DNA of 64,000 nt from assembly GCA_029641185.1 (NCBI GenBank), contig JAPWGK010000028.1, positions 310,001-374,000 of the forward strand, given 5' to 3'. Below the pieces are notes generated by a model. It worked only from the letters and a program-made list of their open reading frames with translations, did no database searches and was not told the DNA's origin. Source of the stretch: Pseudofabraea citricarpa (lineage: Eukaryota; Ascomycota; Leotiomycetes; Helotiales; Dermateaceae). Positions 22,022 through 33,474 of this stretch are shown piece after piece (position 1 is the first letter of the stretch; each line of letters opens with the position of its first letter). Both the position numbers and the translations under genes were made by a program.

Positions 22022-23361
22022 ATGAAGTATTCCATCTCTGCTGCGGCCACCTTGGTCTCTGCCGCTACCTCCCTCGCTATCGAGAAGCGCCAGGCTGAGA
22101 ACTTCCACTACGTCCCGCTCGACTTCGATTGGGGAGCGGCGGAACGCGTGACGGCCAACTTCACGTTCGGGACCTCTCCCGATGCCGCTGAGGTGAAGGT
22201 GGTTATGGATACGGGGAGTCCAAGTTTCTGGGTAAGCAATCCTCTCCCTCTTCGATTCAAGCACATGGCACTCAGCGTAAAAACTAGACATGGCAACCAG
22301 GAGCCATCCTGAACTATGGATCCCCATACCTCTTCGGTGCCGGGCCCTGCAACATCTCTGTTCCCACGCAGTACGACTATGAGAACTCACCCACAGGCGT
22401 CGTCTACAACCGGACGTCGTCGTACGCGTACGGAGGAAACGGCAAGATCCTGCGCGGCTCGAAGTGGGCGAACGACACGCTGACGCCCGTGGGAGGCTCG
22501 GGAGCCATCGCCAACGTGCAGTTCGCACTGGAAGAGTTCGGCATCGTGCGGCTGCGCGACAACGGGACGTGCCGGCCCATCGACTACGACAAGGCCATCA
22601 TCGGCCTGGGACCCTACGACGCCAGCAATCCCTACTACGCGCCGTCCTTCCGCCAGAACCTGTTCGAGGCCGGCCAGATCGCTGCGCAGACGCTCGTCAT
22701 GTGGTTCAACAAGCAAGCCGACAGCGTAGGCCGCTTCTCGGGCGGCGCCCTCTTCGGCGCCATCGACTCGTCCAAATTCACGGGCCCCCTCGTCCGCGTC
22801 GAGAATGTCGTCGCCAGTGACCAGTACGGCGTGTACGTGAAGAAGCCGCTCATCACGCTCGGCGGCCAGTCGTTCAACAGCAGCAGCGAATCGACATGCC
22901 TCGTCGACTCGGGCTTCACGCGCGACGAGCTGCCGCTGCCGTATGACGGCCCCGAGGCCGATGCCTTCTTCAACGCTACCAACGGCCAGATCATCCGCTA
23001 CAGCGGCGCCATCGCCTTCAACGGCTCGTGCGATTCCATCCCCGCCGACCTGTCCATCGCCTATACCTTCGACGGGCTCACCCCCGGCCAGTCCGTCACC
23101 ATCGATGTCCCCATCAAGAACTACGCCCGCGGCGCTATCCCCTATGCCGTCGAGGACCAGGGCAGCATCTGCCCGCTCAACATGGAAACGGGCGCCAGCT
23201 GCTACCTCGGCGCTTCGTTCGCTACTAAGCTCTTCCTCGCTCTCGACGACCGTGATAACTCGGTCGCGTTCGCGAAGGGCGGGATTGCGGATCTCGATGA
23301 GGGCTTGGATCCTGATGCTATCCAAATCTTTGGCGCCGGGCAGACTTTTGATTCGGTTTAG
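22022..23361 (+). CDS. Secreted pepsin-like aspartic protease
   Basis: Two exons: 22022-22231 and 22288-23361 (1,284 nt, 427 aa). The acceptor used (AACTAG at 22282-22287) keeps the frame; a nearer-looking CAG at 22300 would give an immediate stop. A signal peptide covers about 1-19, followed by a Kex2-like KR at 22-23. The two catalytic motifs of the A1 family (PF00026) are Asp63 in VMDTGS and Asp277 in LVDSG; the intron lies seven residues after the first. Several NxS/T sequons suggest glycosylation. No GPI-anchor signal is visible at the end, so it is probably soluble and secreted, working at acid pH. It is divergent from the sedolisin gene. Confidence 0.93.
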
Positions 23362-23969
23362 TGGAGGGGAGGGGAGGGTAAGGGGTGGTAGTTTAATGAT
23401 TAATGGATAATTTTGTGGTTCTGGAGTCTTGGATATTATGAGTGTGTGTGTGAGTGAGTGAGGGAGGGATGCGATGTGTTGACGTTCAGCTGTACCGTAT
23501 GCACACGTAAGCTTAAATATGACTCGTGCTTGGCTTGATGACTTGTGATTCAAAGAAAAAGTCTTATAGACTCTCTCATATGTTCCCCTTTATTGTCTCG
23601 AGAACTGATGTCTGATTCTATACTTTAAGCGAGGAGGACATCCAGCCACAATACTTGGCGAGGCTTGTTGTGAAGTCGACCTCGGAGGAAAATAGTATCT
23701 GGTTTAGGTGGATTCGATGATCTGAATGAAATACTGATGTAGTGCTGTTTTTCCAGTAGAGTTTAGGAACAGAGTTACTTTTGCTGGAGTATTTACGGAC
23801 TGGTGGAAGGAAATCAGCGATTGGCTGGATTCTAAGCTTGCAGCAAAAGTTTTTGGTTTTGATGGTTTTCCCTCGCGCGGATTGTAGATGCGTCAGTCAC
23901 ATGTTGATGGCACACGATTGCTAAATTATGACATGGTCCATTTCTCGCAAGTAAGCAGAGACGTGCTAT
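23362..23969. other. Convergent intergenic region, no gene seen
   Basis: About 600 bp between the 3' ends of the aspartic protease (+) and the methyltransferase relic (-). A GT/GAGT microsatellite lies at about 23440-23460. Confidence 0.6.
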
Positions 23970-23984
23970 TCACGAAGTCGGCAG

Positions 23985-24013
23985 CGGCTTCTGCTTCTGC
24001 TTCTGCTTCTGCG
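23985..24013. repeat. CTTCTG microsatellite in the last methyltransferase exon
   Basis: Tandem GCTTCT units on the plus strand, read on the minus strand as alternating Gln-Lys residues near the C-terminus of the methyltransferase relic. Confidence 0.8.
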
Positions 24014-24454
24014 CAACCACCACGTTGTATCTATAATACGCGTGCGTATTCGGGTCCTTGAGGGCATTCCTCACTTCATTGATGAGCAGCTCCGCTTCAG
24101 CATACGACCACTACTACAGATCAGCATGCATGCAAGAAAGACAGCCCCCAAAAGAGAAAAATAAGAAAAAGAAAAAAGAAAAGAAGAAAGGTAGAGAGCA
24201 GGATTCGACATACGCCGAGAACCCTCGTCAAGATCGCAAGACCGTTGCCTTCGATCCCCGTCTCGGCAAACAGCTGCTGCCACATACCGACCTTCTTGAG
24301 GTGCGGATCCGTCGACCACGCTCTGATGGGGATCTTCAAGATCTCTTCCTCGACCTCGTCGAATCCCGCTGCGGCGATCATCCGCTTTGCGTCGCGTGCT
24401 TGGATGAATGATTTGCCGGATATGTCGCCGAATTGCAGGAATCTGAATTGGTAA

Positions 24455-24518
24455 GTAACGTAAGGGTAAGTAAGGGTAAGTAAGGGCTCGTTTGTGAAGT
24501 GAAGTGAAGTGAAGTGAG
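24455..24518. repeat. Tandem GGTAAGTAAG and GAAGT units in an intron
   Basis: Inside the 98-nt intron between exons 5 and 6 of the methyltransferase relic. There are three GTAAGGGTAAGTAAG-like copies followed by five GAAGT units. The plus-strand GGTAAGTAA units resemble donor sites by chance of composition. Confidence 0.7.
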
Positions 24519-25479
24519 GTGATAGGACCACAAGACTTACACTTTCGTTCATCGCCAGAATGGATGCTCTTCCGGCACCGTGTTGTCGTCTGATGCTATC
24601 TCGCAGTCGATCTCTATGTGCTCGATAAACCCGCCCGGTGCGAGGCAACTGTCTTTCCTGTCAGATGCACGCCTTCATTTTTCGATTTGGTCTGCGAATA
24701 TTTACTCGTAGGCTTGCTGGTACAGCTTCGGCCAGTCTGCAATCGACCCGTACCTACAGGTTTTAGCATTTACGCCAAGGACGGTTTTTCTTTTTAGGAG
24801 GTTGGATAGGTACATGGCTCTGATATGGATGTAGTCGAAGCTGTCACGCTCCCAAGTCCAATCCTCTGCAACATCATCGACTTCGAACCTGCAATTCGAG
24901 GGCTAGCGGATTAGAAATCTTCAAATCAGCATTTCGCCTCACACGAAACATCCTACAGGAAAAAACCACAGCACAACAGAACAAAACAAAACAAAACATA
25001 CAACAAACGACGGTTGGATCGGAGACAGATCAACACCAACGACATCGGCGGAAGGAAACGCATCAGCAAAATCAACAGCCCAGATCCCCGTGCCGCTCCC
25101 GATATCCAGCACGCGGCGCGGAGGCTGGTCGGTCGAGAGGGGCGCTGCGAATAGCTTGCCCTCCTTCGAGGAGAAGCGTGTACAGCTGGTTGCCGATGTC
25201 CATGTTGTCCTGCGCTGCCGAGTCGTTCGGCCCCCAGTATTCGGCCCTCCTTGTACGCGTGGTACGTCCGTCCGTTCTCGGTCCGGTAGTTGTGGATGGA
25301 TGACCGGAGCGAGCTCGTGTCGCTGCCGTTTAGACTATACATAGCTAGGCAATCAGCTATTTTTGATGCGCTGCATAGTGTGGGATTTGTATTGCTAGAT
25401 CCCCATCGTTCTGAAATCACCTGGCTTACGACTCCCCGTCATCAGCTTCTGCGGTGTCTGTTGCGGGGTTGTTAGACAT

Positions 25480-26632
25480 CACTGTAGAGACTCCCTAAAT
25501 TATGTTATGGACTAAGAGAAATGATCTGAAAGATGGCGGGAGAGAAGTATAGTATTATCACGATCTGGTATGCCTCGTGCTGTATATATAGATGTTCTCC
25601 ATCTCCCGATCGCCTGCATATTAGAAGTGGAGAGATTACGAACATGGAAGAAATATCAGGATGCCGCTGGGAGGATTTGACGCTGGAGAAATCGGAAAGG
25701 GCAGTTTAAAAGTGGGCCATCAGATTTACCTGGGTGCTTAAAGCTCTAGAAGATGTGGAATGAATTTTATTTTATTTTCATCTTTCTTTCGTTTTGGATC
25801 TTCCCGATAAGATAGGTAAATGCTCTTTGTGTCTTGAGAAATCAATGTGCGTATTATCTTTATCCTTTGAATATCAGAAATTGATTTCGTGCTTTCAGTT
25901 ACACGAACTCACCCATGATTTGGCGTTGTTTAAATCCTCGAAAGGGAAAAGTCTCCTGAGAGGTATTTAAGATTTTCTTGAATCTCATCTGCAAATTTTC
26001 AGGTTGCCAAAGAAACATGTTCTTACCCTCTGATATCATAGCTTGAAACTCCTCATATCACTGTTAATTGGTGTGTCTAGTTGTTATCAAACGGTTGGTA
26101 GCAGTTTGTACTAATAGCTAAACTATGCACTAACACACGGGGGAGTTTTATTGGCAGGAAATCTTTGGATGTTAATAAGAACAACATGGACAATCATAGT
26201 TGGAGTTAGGAGTATTATAGCTAGATCTCAGGAATCAGGCCCAGGCCATGTTATGCTTTGCGGATCACCAAGTGATGTGAGACTCCACAAGTTACAGTGC
26301 CATGCTTGCAAGTATTATGTTCAGGAACAGTCCCAGTCCCCCCCGTCTTAAGTTAGAACAAAGAGAAATTGGCTAGGTTAGATTCATTTGACAGTTTATA
26401 ATTTTTCAAGATTGATGTCGCTGAGCTCCAAATCCCATGTCCTATCTCATCGCTTCCACTTTGGGAAAGCGGTAAGAAGTGTTGGTGGCAAAGAACCCAG
26501 GATTCAAAACGCCCACTTCTCCCATCATGTGTTTCCATAAGGTACTCAGTAATCGATCACAAGCTCAAGAACAAGCCAAGCTTCAGCTCCTTCAAGATAG
26601 TAGATAAGGCTGGTATTATTTCTCTCAAAACC
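25480..26632. other. Divergent intergenic region, no gene seen
   Basis: About 1.15 kb between the methyltransferase relic (-) and the kinase gene (+). It is AT-rich and only short frames are present. Confidence 0.6.
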
Positions 26633-28359
26633 ATGTCAATCGCCACTTTACGATCCCAGATTTGGAACTTGCGTGTTGAGAATGCAGAGGGCCGGCGTTT
26701 TGTCCCCCGTGGGGAGCTCCGAGGGATTTTCACCCGCGAGAACGTCGCAGAGGCTCTACGTGAGTCTGGAGTGAAGGCTAACAATATCTCGACAACTGTA
26801 AACATTGTGCTATCAAGAGCAACAATTATCTTCGCCGTTTTACTACATATAAGAGAAGCTCATGTCATCCTGAGCTTCATCGCAAATGACCAGCTGCAAC
26901 CGCAGGGCCTGGACCACTGTCTGCCTTTTCCGGAGGGTTCCCTGGACTTTCTTGATCCAGAAATGGCCGGGAGATTTTGGGAAGCACAGTGGGAATTCAC
27001 TGCTCCTGTGTTTCCAAACCTGTTTTTCCATTTTGAGCTTGATCCCTTGACAGTCATGCCTTCTATAAAGCTGGAAGAGTCAGAAATTCTTGGCAACGGT
27101 GCGTTTGGAACTGTCTACTTGTTGGAATTGCACCCACGGCATCATGAACTACATCATTTAAGCAAGGACGGGGTACGTATTGAAAATCTCCCAAACAAAA
27201 AGCTGGCATATGATGACTTATGTGAAAACAGAAACTCAAGATAGTTCGTAAAGAGATCAATCGAATTCCAAGAGCGCGTAGATCAATTAATGGCGAGCAA
27301 CGAGTTCTCTCAGTCCTCAATAATTTGAAGCACCCCAATATTCTCGAACTCCTGGGGTCATATACTTTGCTGGGCAAGCAAAACCTTCTGTTTCCACGTG
27401 CATCCCAGAGCTTAGGGTTTTACCTCTCTGGAAACGATCCGCATCTCGGTTTTCCAAGCCAATCTTCCGTGATACTTGCTCTGCCTGGCCTAGCATCGGC
27501 TATCCAAGCGCTGCATTCTTACACTTCAGAAGATGTGTCCTTGATCGGCTGCCATCACGATATAAAGCCAAGTAATATATTAATTATGGATGGCAGGTTT
27601 ATCCTGGCAGATTTCGGTCTATCTACCTTGAAGGATCCCTCAGAAGGCTCAAAAACTTATTTTCGATATGGCCAAGGTTTTTATTATGCCCCTGAATGTG
27701 AAGACTTTGATGATAGTTTCCAAAGACACGGTATTGGACGGTCTAGTGATATTTGGTCTTTTGGTTGTGTGCTACTTGAGCTTTTGGTGTTTCTGGAGTT
27801 TGGTGCCAGTGGTGTGAAGGACTTCCAGAAAGATCGACGGGTGACCTTCACCAGTGGATTCAGCATTTCCGCCTTCCATTTCGGTAAAGCTTCTAACCAG
27901 GGTGTTGAGAGATATATAAACAAGCTCCATCAAACTCTAGATGGATCCAAGCAAGAGCTTGTCACTCTCATTAGAGTTTTGCTCCAGATCACACCGAGCC
28001 AACGGCCGAAGGCACCTCAACTTTCGCAAAGTCTGCGCTCTATCACTCTGAAGTACATCGCCTGTATTATCATAGATGAGTCCGAGGATTTAGACAATGA
28101 AAGTCTGCCATATGACTTTGTGATCGAGATGGAACGGTTCAGGTGTTGGAACAAAGATTTTACAGCTGGTATAAGCTCGACAGCACTCTCGGTTCCTCAT
28201 GTTGTAAGAGATGAAATCGCTCATCAGGCAGCTGTGGATCACTGTATAAGAATCAGAAAAAATATCGACAAAATGAAAAGCGATGTGTCCGACACTCATG
28301 ACCTTGTAACTACACTACAACATTGTAACGATGATCTCGCGAAGATGCTGGAGGAGTAG
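26633..28359 (+). CDS. Protein kinase-fold protein with long N-terminal extension
   Basis: Two exons: 26633-27172 and 27232-28359 (1,668 nt, 555 aa), with a 59-nt intron. Residues 1-145 form an N-terminal region without a domain I recognise. The kinase domain (PF00069) runs from about 148 to 425: glycine loop GNGAFG (154-159), candidate ATP-binding Lys187 (VRKEI), Glu202 of helix C, catalytic loop CHHDIKPSN with Asp290, DFG at 307-309 and APE at 333-335. The HRD motif reads HHD, so the arginine is replaced, but all phosphotransfer residues are kept and activity is likely. The last ~130 residues are helical with no clear domain. Family expansions of this kind are common in filamentous fungi; the substrate is unknown. 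Confidence 0.88.
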
Positions 28360-28926
28360 CCAAGACCAGGATGTATAAACAGGTCGAGATGCGTGTTGAT
28401 AGCACTAATTAGACCGATGTATCTAATATTTCTGTATATAGTATCGGAGAGGTCTCGGCTTCTCAAGGCATCGGATTTCTAGCGTCATTGAAACACATGT
28501 TTGCTTGAAATTGTTTGGGCCCTGACCAAGTAGTTAGTCTTTCTTATCTTTTATCTTTTATCCTGATAACTTCTAGAGCACCATAGTACTAGTGGGCTGC
28601 ACGAGAATATTTCATATCACAGTCTTTTGTCTCTCAAAGAGATAAAAGAATCAAACGATATTAAAGTCAATTTAATGATAAGATTTGACCACAATTGACT
28701 CAATAAACCAAGCGCTCGCGCTATTACACGGGATCTAATTGGAGCCCATCAACTTCAAGATCAAAAACGGTTTCAAAGTTTAGGGAAGTCGTGGTGCAGG
28801 TTCTTGGACCATCTAAAGCTATCTCGCTTATTTGGTAGTTTAGATTGAACCTACAAGGCATACCTAGGTAGGTAGGTAGGTAAAATAAAATAGAATAAGT
28901 ATATTGACGGCCTGACTCTTATCATA
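28360..28926. other. Convergent intergenic region with AGGT repeat
   Basis: About 570 bp between two converging genes. It contains a short TAGG/AGGT tandem run at 28865-28880. No gene is seen. Confidence 0.6.
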
Positions 28927-30900
28927 TTATACATAGGTCCGTTTTGATCCAGGCCGGCGTAAACTTCCATTGATCCACAGAGTGTACAGAAACGTCAGGA
29001 AAACTGTTGGCCCAGCCAAAAAGAAGTATTTCCAGATGTCAGAGGTTACTGTCAATCTCGTTTTAGTCGTCTCGTCAAATGGTTGTGCCTGAATCAGGCT
29101 TGAACTAAATATCGACTTTTGACGTTAACTTGAGGGTCTGCAGAATAAACTGTTTGAACTTACTGCAATGAGAGATGCTGGTAGATATAGTGTCGCCATG
29201 ATAGAGAATGCTTTCATAACCTTCGAGTTTTGGTGACTCTCCTCGGCAAGTTTTCCAAGGGCTTTGCTATCTTGCTGGGCAATGGTTGCCACCGTCCGTA
29301 TGAGTGAAACTTCTGTTTGAACTGACTGCTGACATTTGTGGCAGCTTTCTTCTTGCCTGAAGCTGAGAATTCCAGCGAGCTTGAATAATTTCAACCAATT
29401 AGATATGCCAACTGTAGCAGGGCCTTCAGAAGCTTACCAGTCTTTCCGTACCAGAAGAGTGCTTGAGTAACTTTTTGATTACTCTGTCATAGTACAGAAT
29501 GTTGCATCGAACACTCTCAATTTCATGGTACGTCCCTGTAGTAGGCTTTTCTTGACCCAGAAATTTATTTACGTCGCGGAAGTGTCTCTCAAAGCTATTA
29601 ATAATATCAAGACTGGATTCTAGGGTCAAAATGGTTCTGAAAAGCTTTTCTCGAAGATTCTGCAGGCGTTGGCTATCGGCAAAAGTAAGTTCATAGTCAT
29701 TCTGGTAGGCCCTACCGACCCTTGAGAAGCACGCTTTTTCGTCCTGCAAAATTATCAAATTATATCTACTTGAAGGGGAATTTGCCTGCTTACAAGTTTT
29801 TGGAGACTCTGCCTTAGATAGCAGGTGAAATTCTTCCAAGGGCTGCTTGCGCCTTTCAGGAATATTAGGTTTGGCTCCGTAGAAATAGAGTCAGCTATAT
29901 CGCCGGTAGCCCGAAGGAACATCTCAAGAGCTTCCGGTTCTGGCTGGATGAGAATCCAAACATTTCTTTTCTTAGAAAAATCAATCCGGTGATAAATAGC
30001 GGATTGGCGTAGGGACCACGGCGATGCACCGGCTCTCCCATTTAAGGCCATATATCGGAATAGATAGCAGAGCTCTAGTCATATTTAATTAGCTCTCAAG
30101 CACCTATACATTCTCAATTAGCCTTACCAGATCCGATCACAGTATCCCTACTGTTCTGGTCTTCCTGAGTTGTTCGGTGCAGTCCTTCCCACGCATGGTC
30201 GTCATCGTTCTTTCTATATCCGAAACACGATATACAGTCGAAAAACGAAAGAAAAACGTCGTTAAGCGACAAAAGCCTGGTCATTACATCCTCTGTTACT
30301 TCTAATTCTCCCCAACTGTATTTTTGCCGTACGATGCTGTGAAAACTTGGCGTCAGCAACCTTGACCTGAGAAAAGTAGACAGCTAACAGACTAAACGTA
30401 AATCTTCCCATCCTCGGTGTTCTGTTTAAAGATTAGCTCACCGAAGTCATTTGGAGATGTCTTAAGGCTGAATAACCTGATGATGCTTGTTTAGTTCATC
30501 GCAAGTGGTAATAATTGTAGATGATCTTCCTAAACACCAGTTAGCTAAGTGCCGCTAAAGCCTCTTACTTAACATTGTCATCTTTACGTCGAGGATTCGT
30601 ATTTGACGGCCACTCTATCACTTCAACATTACTCTGACTTGGATGGAACAGCCTCGAAGAGTCATCGGAAAGCACTCGTTGCCAGTCCCCCATCCCTGAC
30701 GTTAAGCTTTCCGCGCCTTTGCTGAAGGTGGGGTAGTATTTTCTTTCTGGTACATACGACCCGCTAATCAAAACACGGCTGTTCAGAATGCTAGTATATA
30801 TTATCAGTAAGAGTGAGTTTCTCTAATCTGATATTTGTGCACATGCTAAAAGGTACCATGCGGGTGCCCCTTTGAAGTCACAGTGACAGTAAACCCCCAT
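28927..30900 (-). pseudogene. Fungal protein with CorA-like C-terminal membrane segment, one-base frameshift
   Basis: Eight exons fit: 30900-30857, 30790-30569, 30476-30398, 30366-30128, 30074-29794, 29743-29438, 29379-29164, 29115-28927. They total 1,576 nt, one more than a multiple of three; removing one base near 30361-30365 gives 524 aa. Homologues in this uncharacterised family read through as KIYVRLLTP, but here the exon-4 start gives GTC followed by an extra A before AGG TTG CTG. The donor before it is GTTTAG, also unusual. The C-terminal part has the block KALGKLAEESHQNSKVMKAFS, then LPASLIASIFSS and a hydrophobic helix with FFLAGPTVFLTFLY, the layout of CorA-like membrane domains. 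Function is unknown. It is a recent pseudogene, a sequencing indel, or a gene using different splice sites. Confidence 0.7.
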
Positions 30901-31603
30901 TCAGTGGTGGTTGGTTCGCTTAGACTAATCAGAGCCGCCGGTGAGCACACTGGGCGGTTCGCCTCGGTCCTTTATTGGTTTCTTTTTTTAACAGCTACTC
31001 AGCCTAAGACTTTGGATCAATTCGGTGTCTGAAAATGGGAATTTGTTGATCATTCATTTATTTCTTCAAAGGATTAAACGGCCGTCAGCCTTGAAGATAA
31101 CATCGGCGAGCGTTTATGCGCCAGCAGGCAGAATCAATGCCCCTTGTACCTCGGTATTATTACCTGTGCCGTGTGTGCCCAAGTACAGTTACTAACCTTG
31201 CTAATTCTTCTCAGACACTAACTGCCTTTGGTTCTGTCAAAATGCCTGCTCAGTGTAGTACTTTAGTGAGCTAAAGTGGATCAGACGTGCAATGGTAGAT
31301 TATTAAAAGTGAAAGATTTAGATCCCTTTAAACTGAAGCAGTTGTAAAAGAGTCTCAAACTAAATAAAGACTGGCGTAGGGAGTTTTATGATGCCTAAAT
31401 AACAATTTCTAGCATTTCGTCGCACATTGAAACCCAATGATAGATTTTGCATCAGTAAAGGAATTTATCGTATTATTCTTTCGCCAAAGAGATTACCAGT
31501 TTACTTCGTTGACTACTAAAAATTGAATTGTCCTTAGCTCTCAAGATCCAGAAATGAACTTGATTTTTTCGGCTCGGAGATCGAAGCTTGTGAACCCTTG
31601 GTA
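30901..31603. other. Intergenic, no gene seen
   Basis: About 700 bp between two minus-strand genes. It holds the promoter of the CorA-like gene and the 3' flank of the P450 gene. Confidence 0.6.
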
Positions 31604-33474
31604 TCAATACTTTGCATCTATAGCCAATTTTCCTTCACGCTCAACTAGATCTGCGTGTTGGGGGCTTCGGGGTTTGATTATGACAGGGAACGGAGCGGAC
31701 CGGTGCTCGAGCCAATTAATTCGAAGACTATCAATCGGCTTGTTCTTTGTTTCGAGGTAAGTTGTAGTTCAAAACAGGTGGATGATGGTACATACCGGCA
31801 GCTCTTCGAACTCAAAGCAATAGAGAAGTCTGGCAAGTGCAATCCAAACATTAGATTCGCCCACATTGTACCCAGAACAGGCTCTCCTTCCTATTCAAAC
31901 CCAATTAGTGAGCAGTCGGGAACATGACGTAGAGCTTTCTTACCTGGCCCAAAGCTCCAATGTCCTTTCATCACGTTGTTTAGATCCGTGTTTAGAAATC
32001 TCTCCGGCCAGAACCTATCAGGATCCTGATATTCATCTGGGTTAAGTGAGATATGTAAAGCGCTCCAAGTAAATAAAGTACCGGCCGGGAACCTATATCC
32101 CTCATACTCATCATCTTGGGTCAACATATGGGGCACACCGATTTCCGAAAATGGACGCCAGCGAAATCCCTCTTTGACAGCAGCAGTAATGTATTGCAAA
32201 TTAGGCTTATCAGAGAATCCCGGCAATCGTTCCGCATTCGTACCACACACCGAGTCCAGACTATCTTGTGCTTTTCTCACCCAGCGTTTATCCGTTGCAG
32301 CTGCAGCAATCAAAATACTGATTGCCATGCGAGATGTGTCACTTCCTGCTTCTAGGAGAGAGCCAAGAGCAAAAAGAGTCTGCGTTTCCCCAAGACTTTT
32401 TGTTTCCGGATTTCTAAGGAATTGAAGAGCGAAACAATCACGGGATGTACCCTCTTTCTCTCTTTGTTCAAGCCCGGCTACCTCTCGTCGGTACACCCTA
32501 TAGATCTCGTTAGTAATGGGCTTCGAAAATTGATAGTGAACTGAGACTGACTTGAGGCACTTTTGAAATGCCCTCTTTCCTTTTGGTCTCCACCACTGAA
32601 CTGACTTCGGTAGATTCTCAAGAGATGGTAGAGCATCTGCAATACTAGCACCCGGTTGCATAGCCTCAATAATCTCCGAGGAGGTTTCCAGGAGTTCTCT
32701 CGTGTTAAGGTCTCCGAGTTCCATTCGCTTTCCAAACACTACACTCATAATTACTGAATTGGCAAAGCGCTGATTTGCCGTGTACCAGTTTTGAGAATTG
32801 TGCAAATAGTCGTATATAAGATGTTTTGACTCTAAGTCTTGGAAAGGAGCAAATGTTGGTGAATTATTTTTGTTTAAGATAGAATGCATGATCTTTCTAA
32901 TGGTTCGCCATCGATCATTGTATGGCATCAAAAGAATGCGGTTTCCACCCGACATGATCTCTGAAGTCATGGGTAAATGTGCTCGCGAGGAGTATATGGC
33001 TGAGCGTTTTTCCATCAGGTCGTTGACAACACGAGATGAGTTCAGAAAGACCCAAGTGTTGACGCCGATCTTACATGTAAACCTGTCGCCTAATCAAGAA
33101 ATATTCAAAACACTTTCGAATTGCGAGCGCACTTACATTTCACCATATTTTTTAGCCTGCTCAGAGGCCCAGAGGCCTTGTTGGAAAGGAGGCAATTGGA
33201 AAGTGTTTCCAAAGACAGGTAAACCTGGTACTCGGGGTGGCAGCCTGTACTTCTTGCTCCAAGAATAACTAGCAAAGAATCTTTGTAATATCACTAGAAC
33301 CAAAAATGCAAAAAAAGCTGTCTTTGCTGATACTGACTTGTCTAAATACGCAACCGCATAGGCCATTGTGAAATACACTAGGAATGGCTTCAAGTACGTC
33401 AAAATACGATAATAACCAAGAAGTAAGTGCTTCGGGGCCTCGAAGACAATTCGAATTAAAGCATTGATCAACAT
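31604..33474 (-). CDS. Cytochrome P450 monooxygenase
   Basis: Five exons: 33474-33137, 33082-32552, 32497-31944, 31890-31796, 31744-31604 (1,659 nt, 552 aa), all in phase. N-terminal hydrophobic segments (about 31-68) would anchor it in the ER, followed by the proline hinge LPPRVPGLP. Family signatures are intact: I-helix EAGSDTS (339-345), K-helix ExxR at Glu399-Arg402, PERF near 454-457 and the haem loop FGPGRRACSG with Cys479. It should be an active haem-thiolate monooxygenase using a CPR partner. The layout resembles the fungal group of O-methylsterigmatocystin oxidoreductase-like P450s, but the substrate is unknown. It is divergent from an MFS transporter, a common pairing for modification and export or uptake of one small molecule. 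Confidence 0.94.

Larger units (their letters stand above)
23970..25479 (-). pseudogene. LaeA-like SAM-dependent methyltransferase, disrupted
   Basis: Seven exons can be traced: 25479-25430, 25334-25002, 24902-24814, 24753-24706, 24648-24541, 24442-24214, 24110-23970, giving about 331 aa once defects are ignored. This is the usual length of LaeA/TAM-type class I methyltransferases. Landmarks are YHAYKEG, the SAM-binding [37 protein letters not shown] and AAGFDEV. Three defects are seen: one extra base near 25242-25250 (between YKEG and EYWGPND), one extra base near 25158-25168 (before EGKLF), and an in-frame TGA at 24551-24549 where homologues usually have a tryptophan. All other junctions stay in phase, so the model is otherwise sound. 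The C-terminus has a QK repeat from a CTTCTG microsatellite. It is either a decayed gene or affected by assembly errors. Confidence 0.82.

Noticed and set aside
22387..23553. 388-codon minus-strand frame opposite the aspartic protease
   Set aside because: Shadow of the sense coding sequence; repetitive E/R/A/V composition and no family features.
24100..24115. CATACGACCA resembling the start of fungal 5S rRNA
   Set aside because: Similarity stops after about ten bases; the sequence is the last methyltransferase exon/intron junction.
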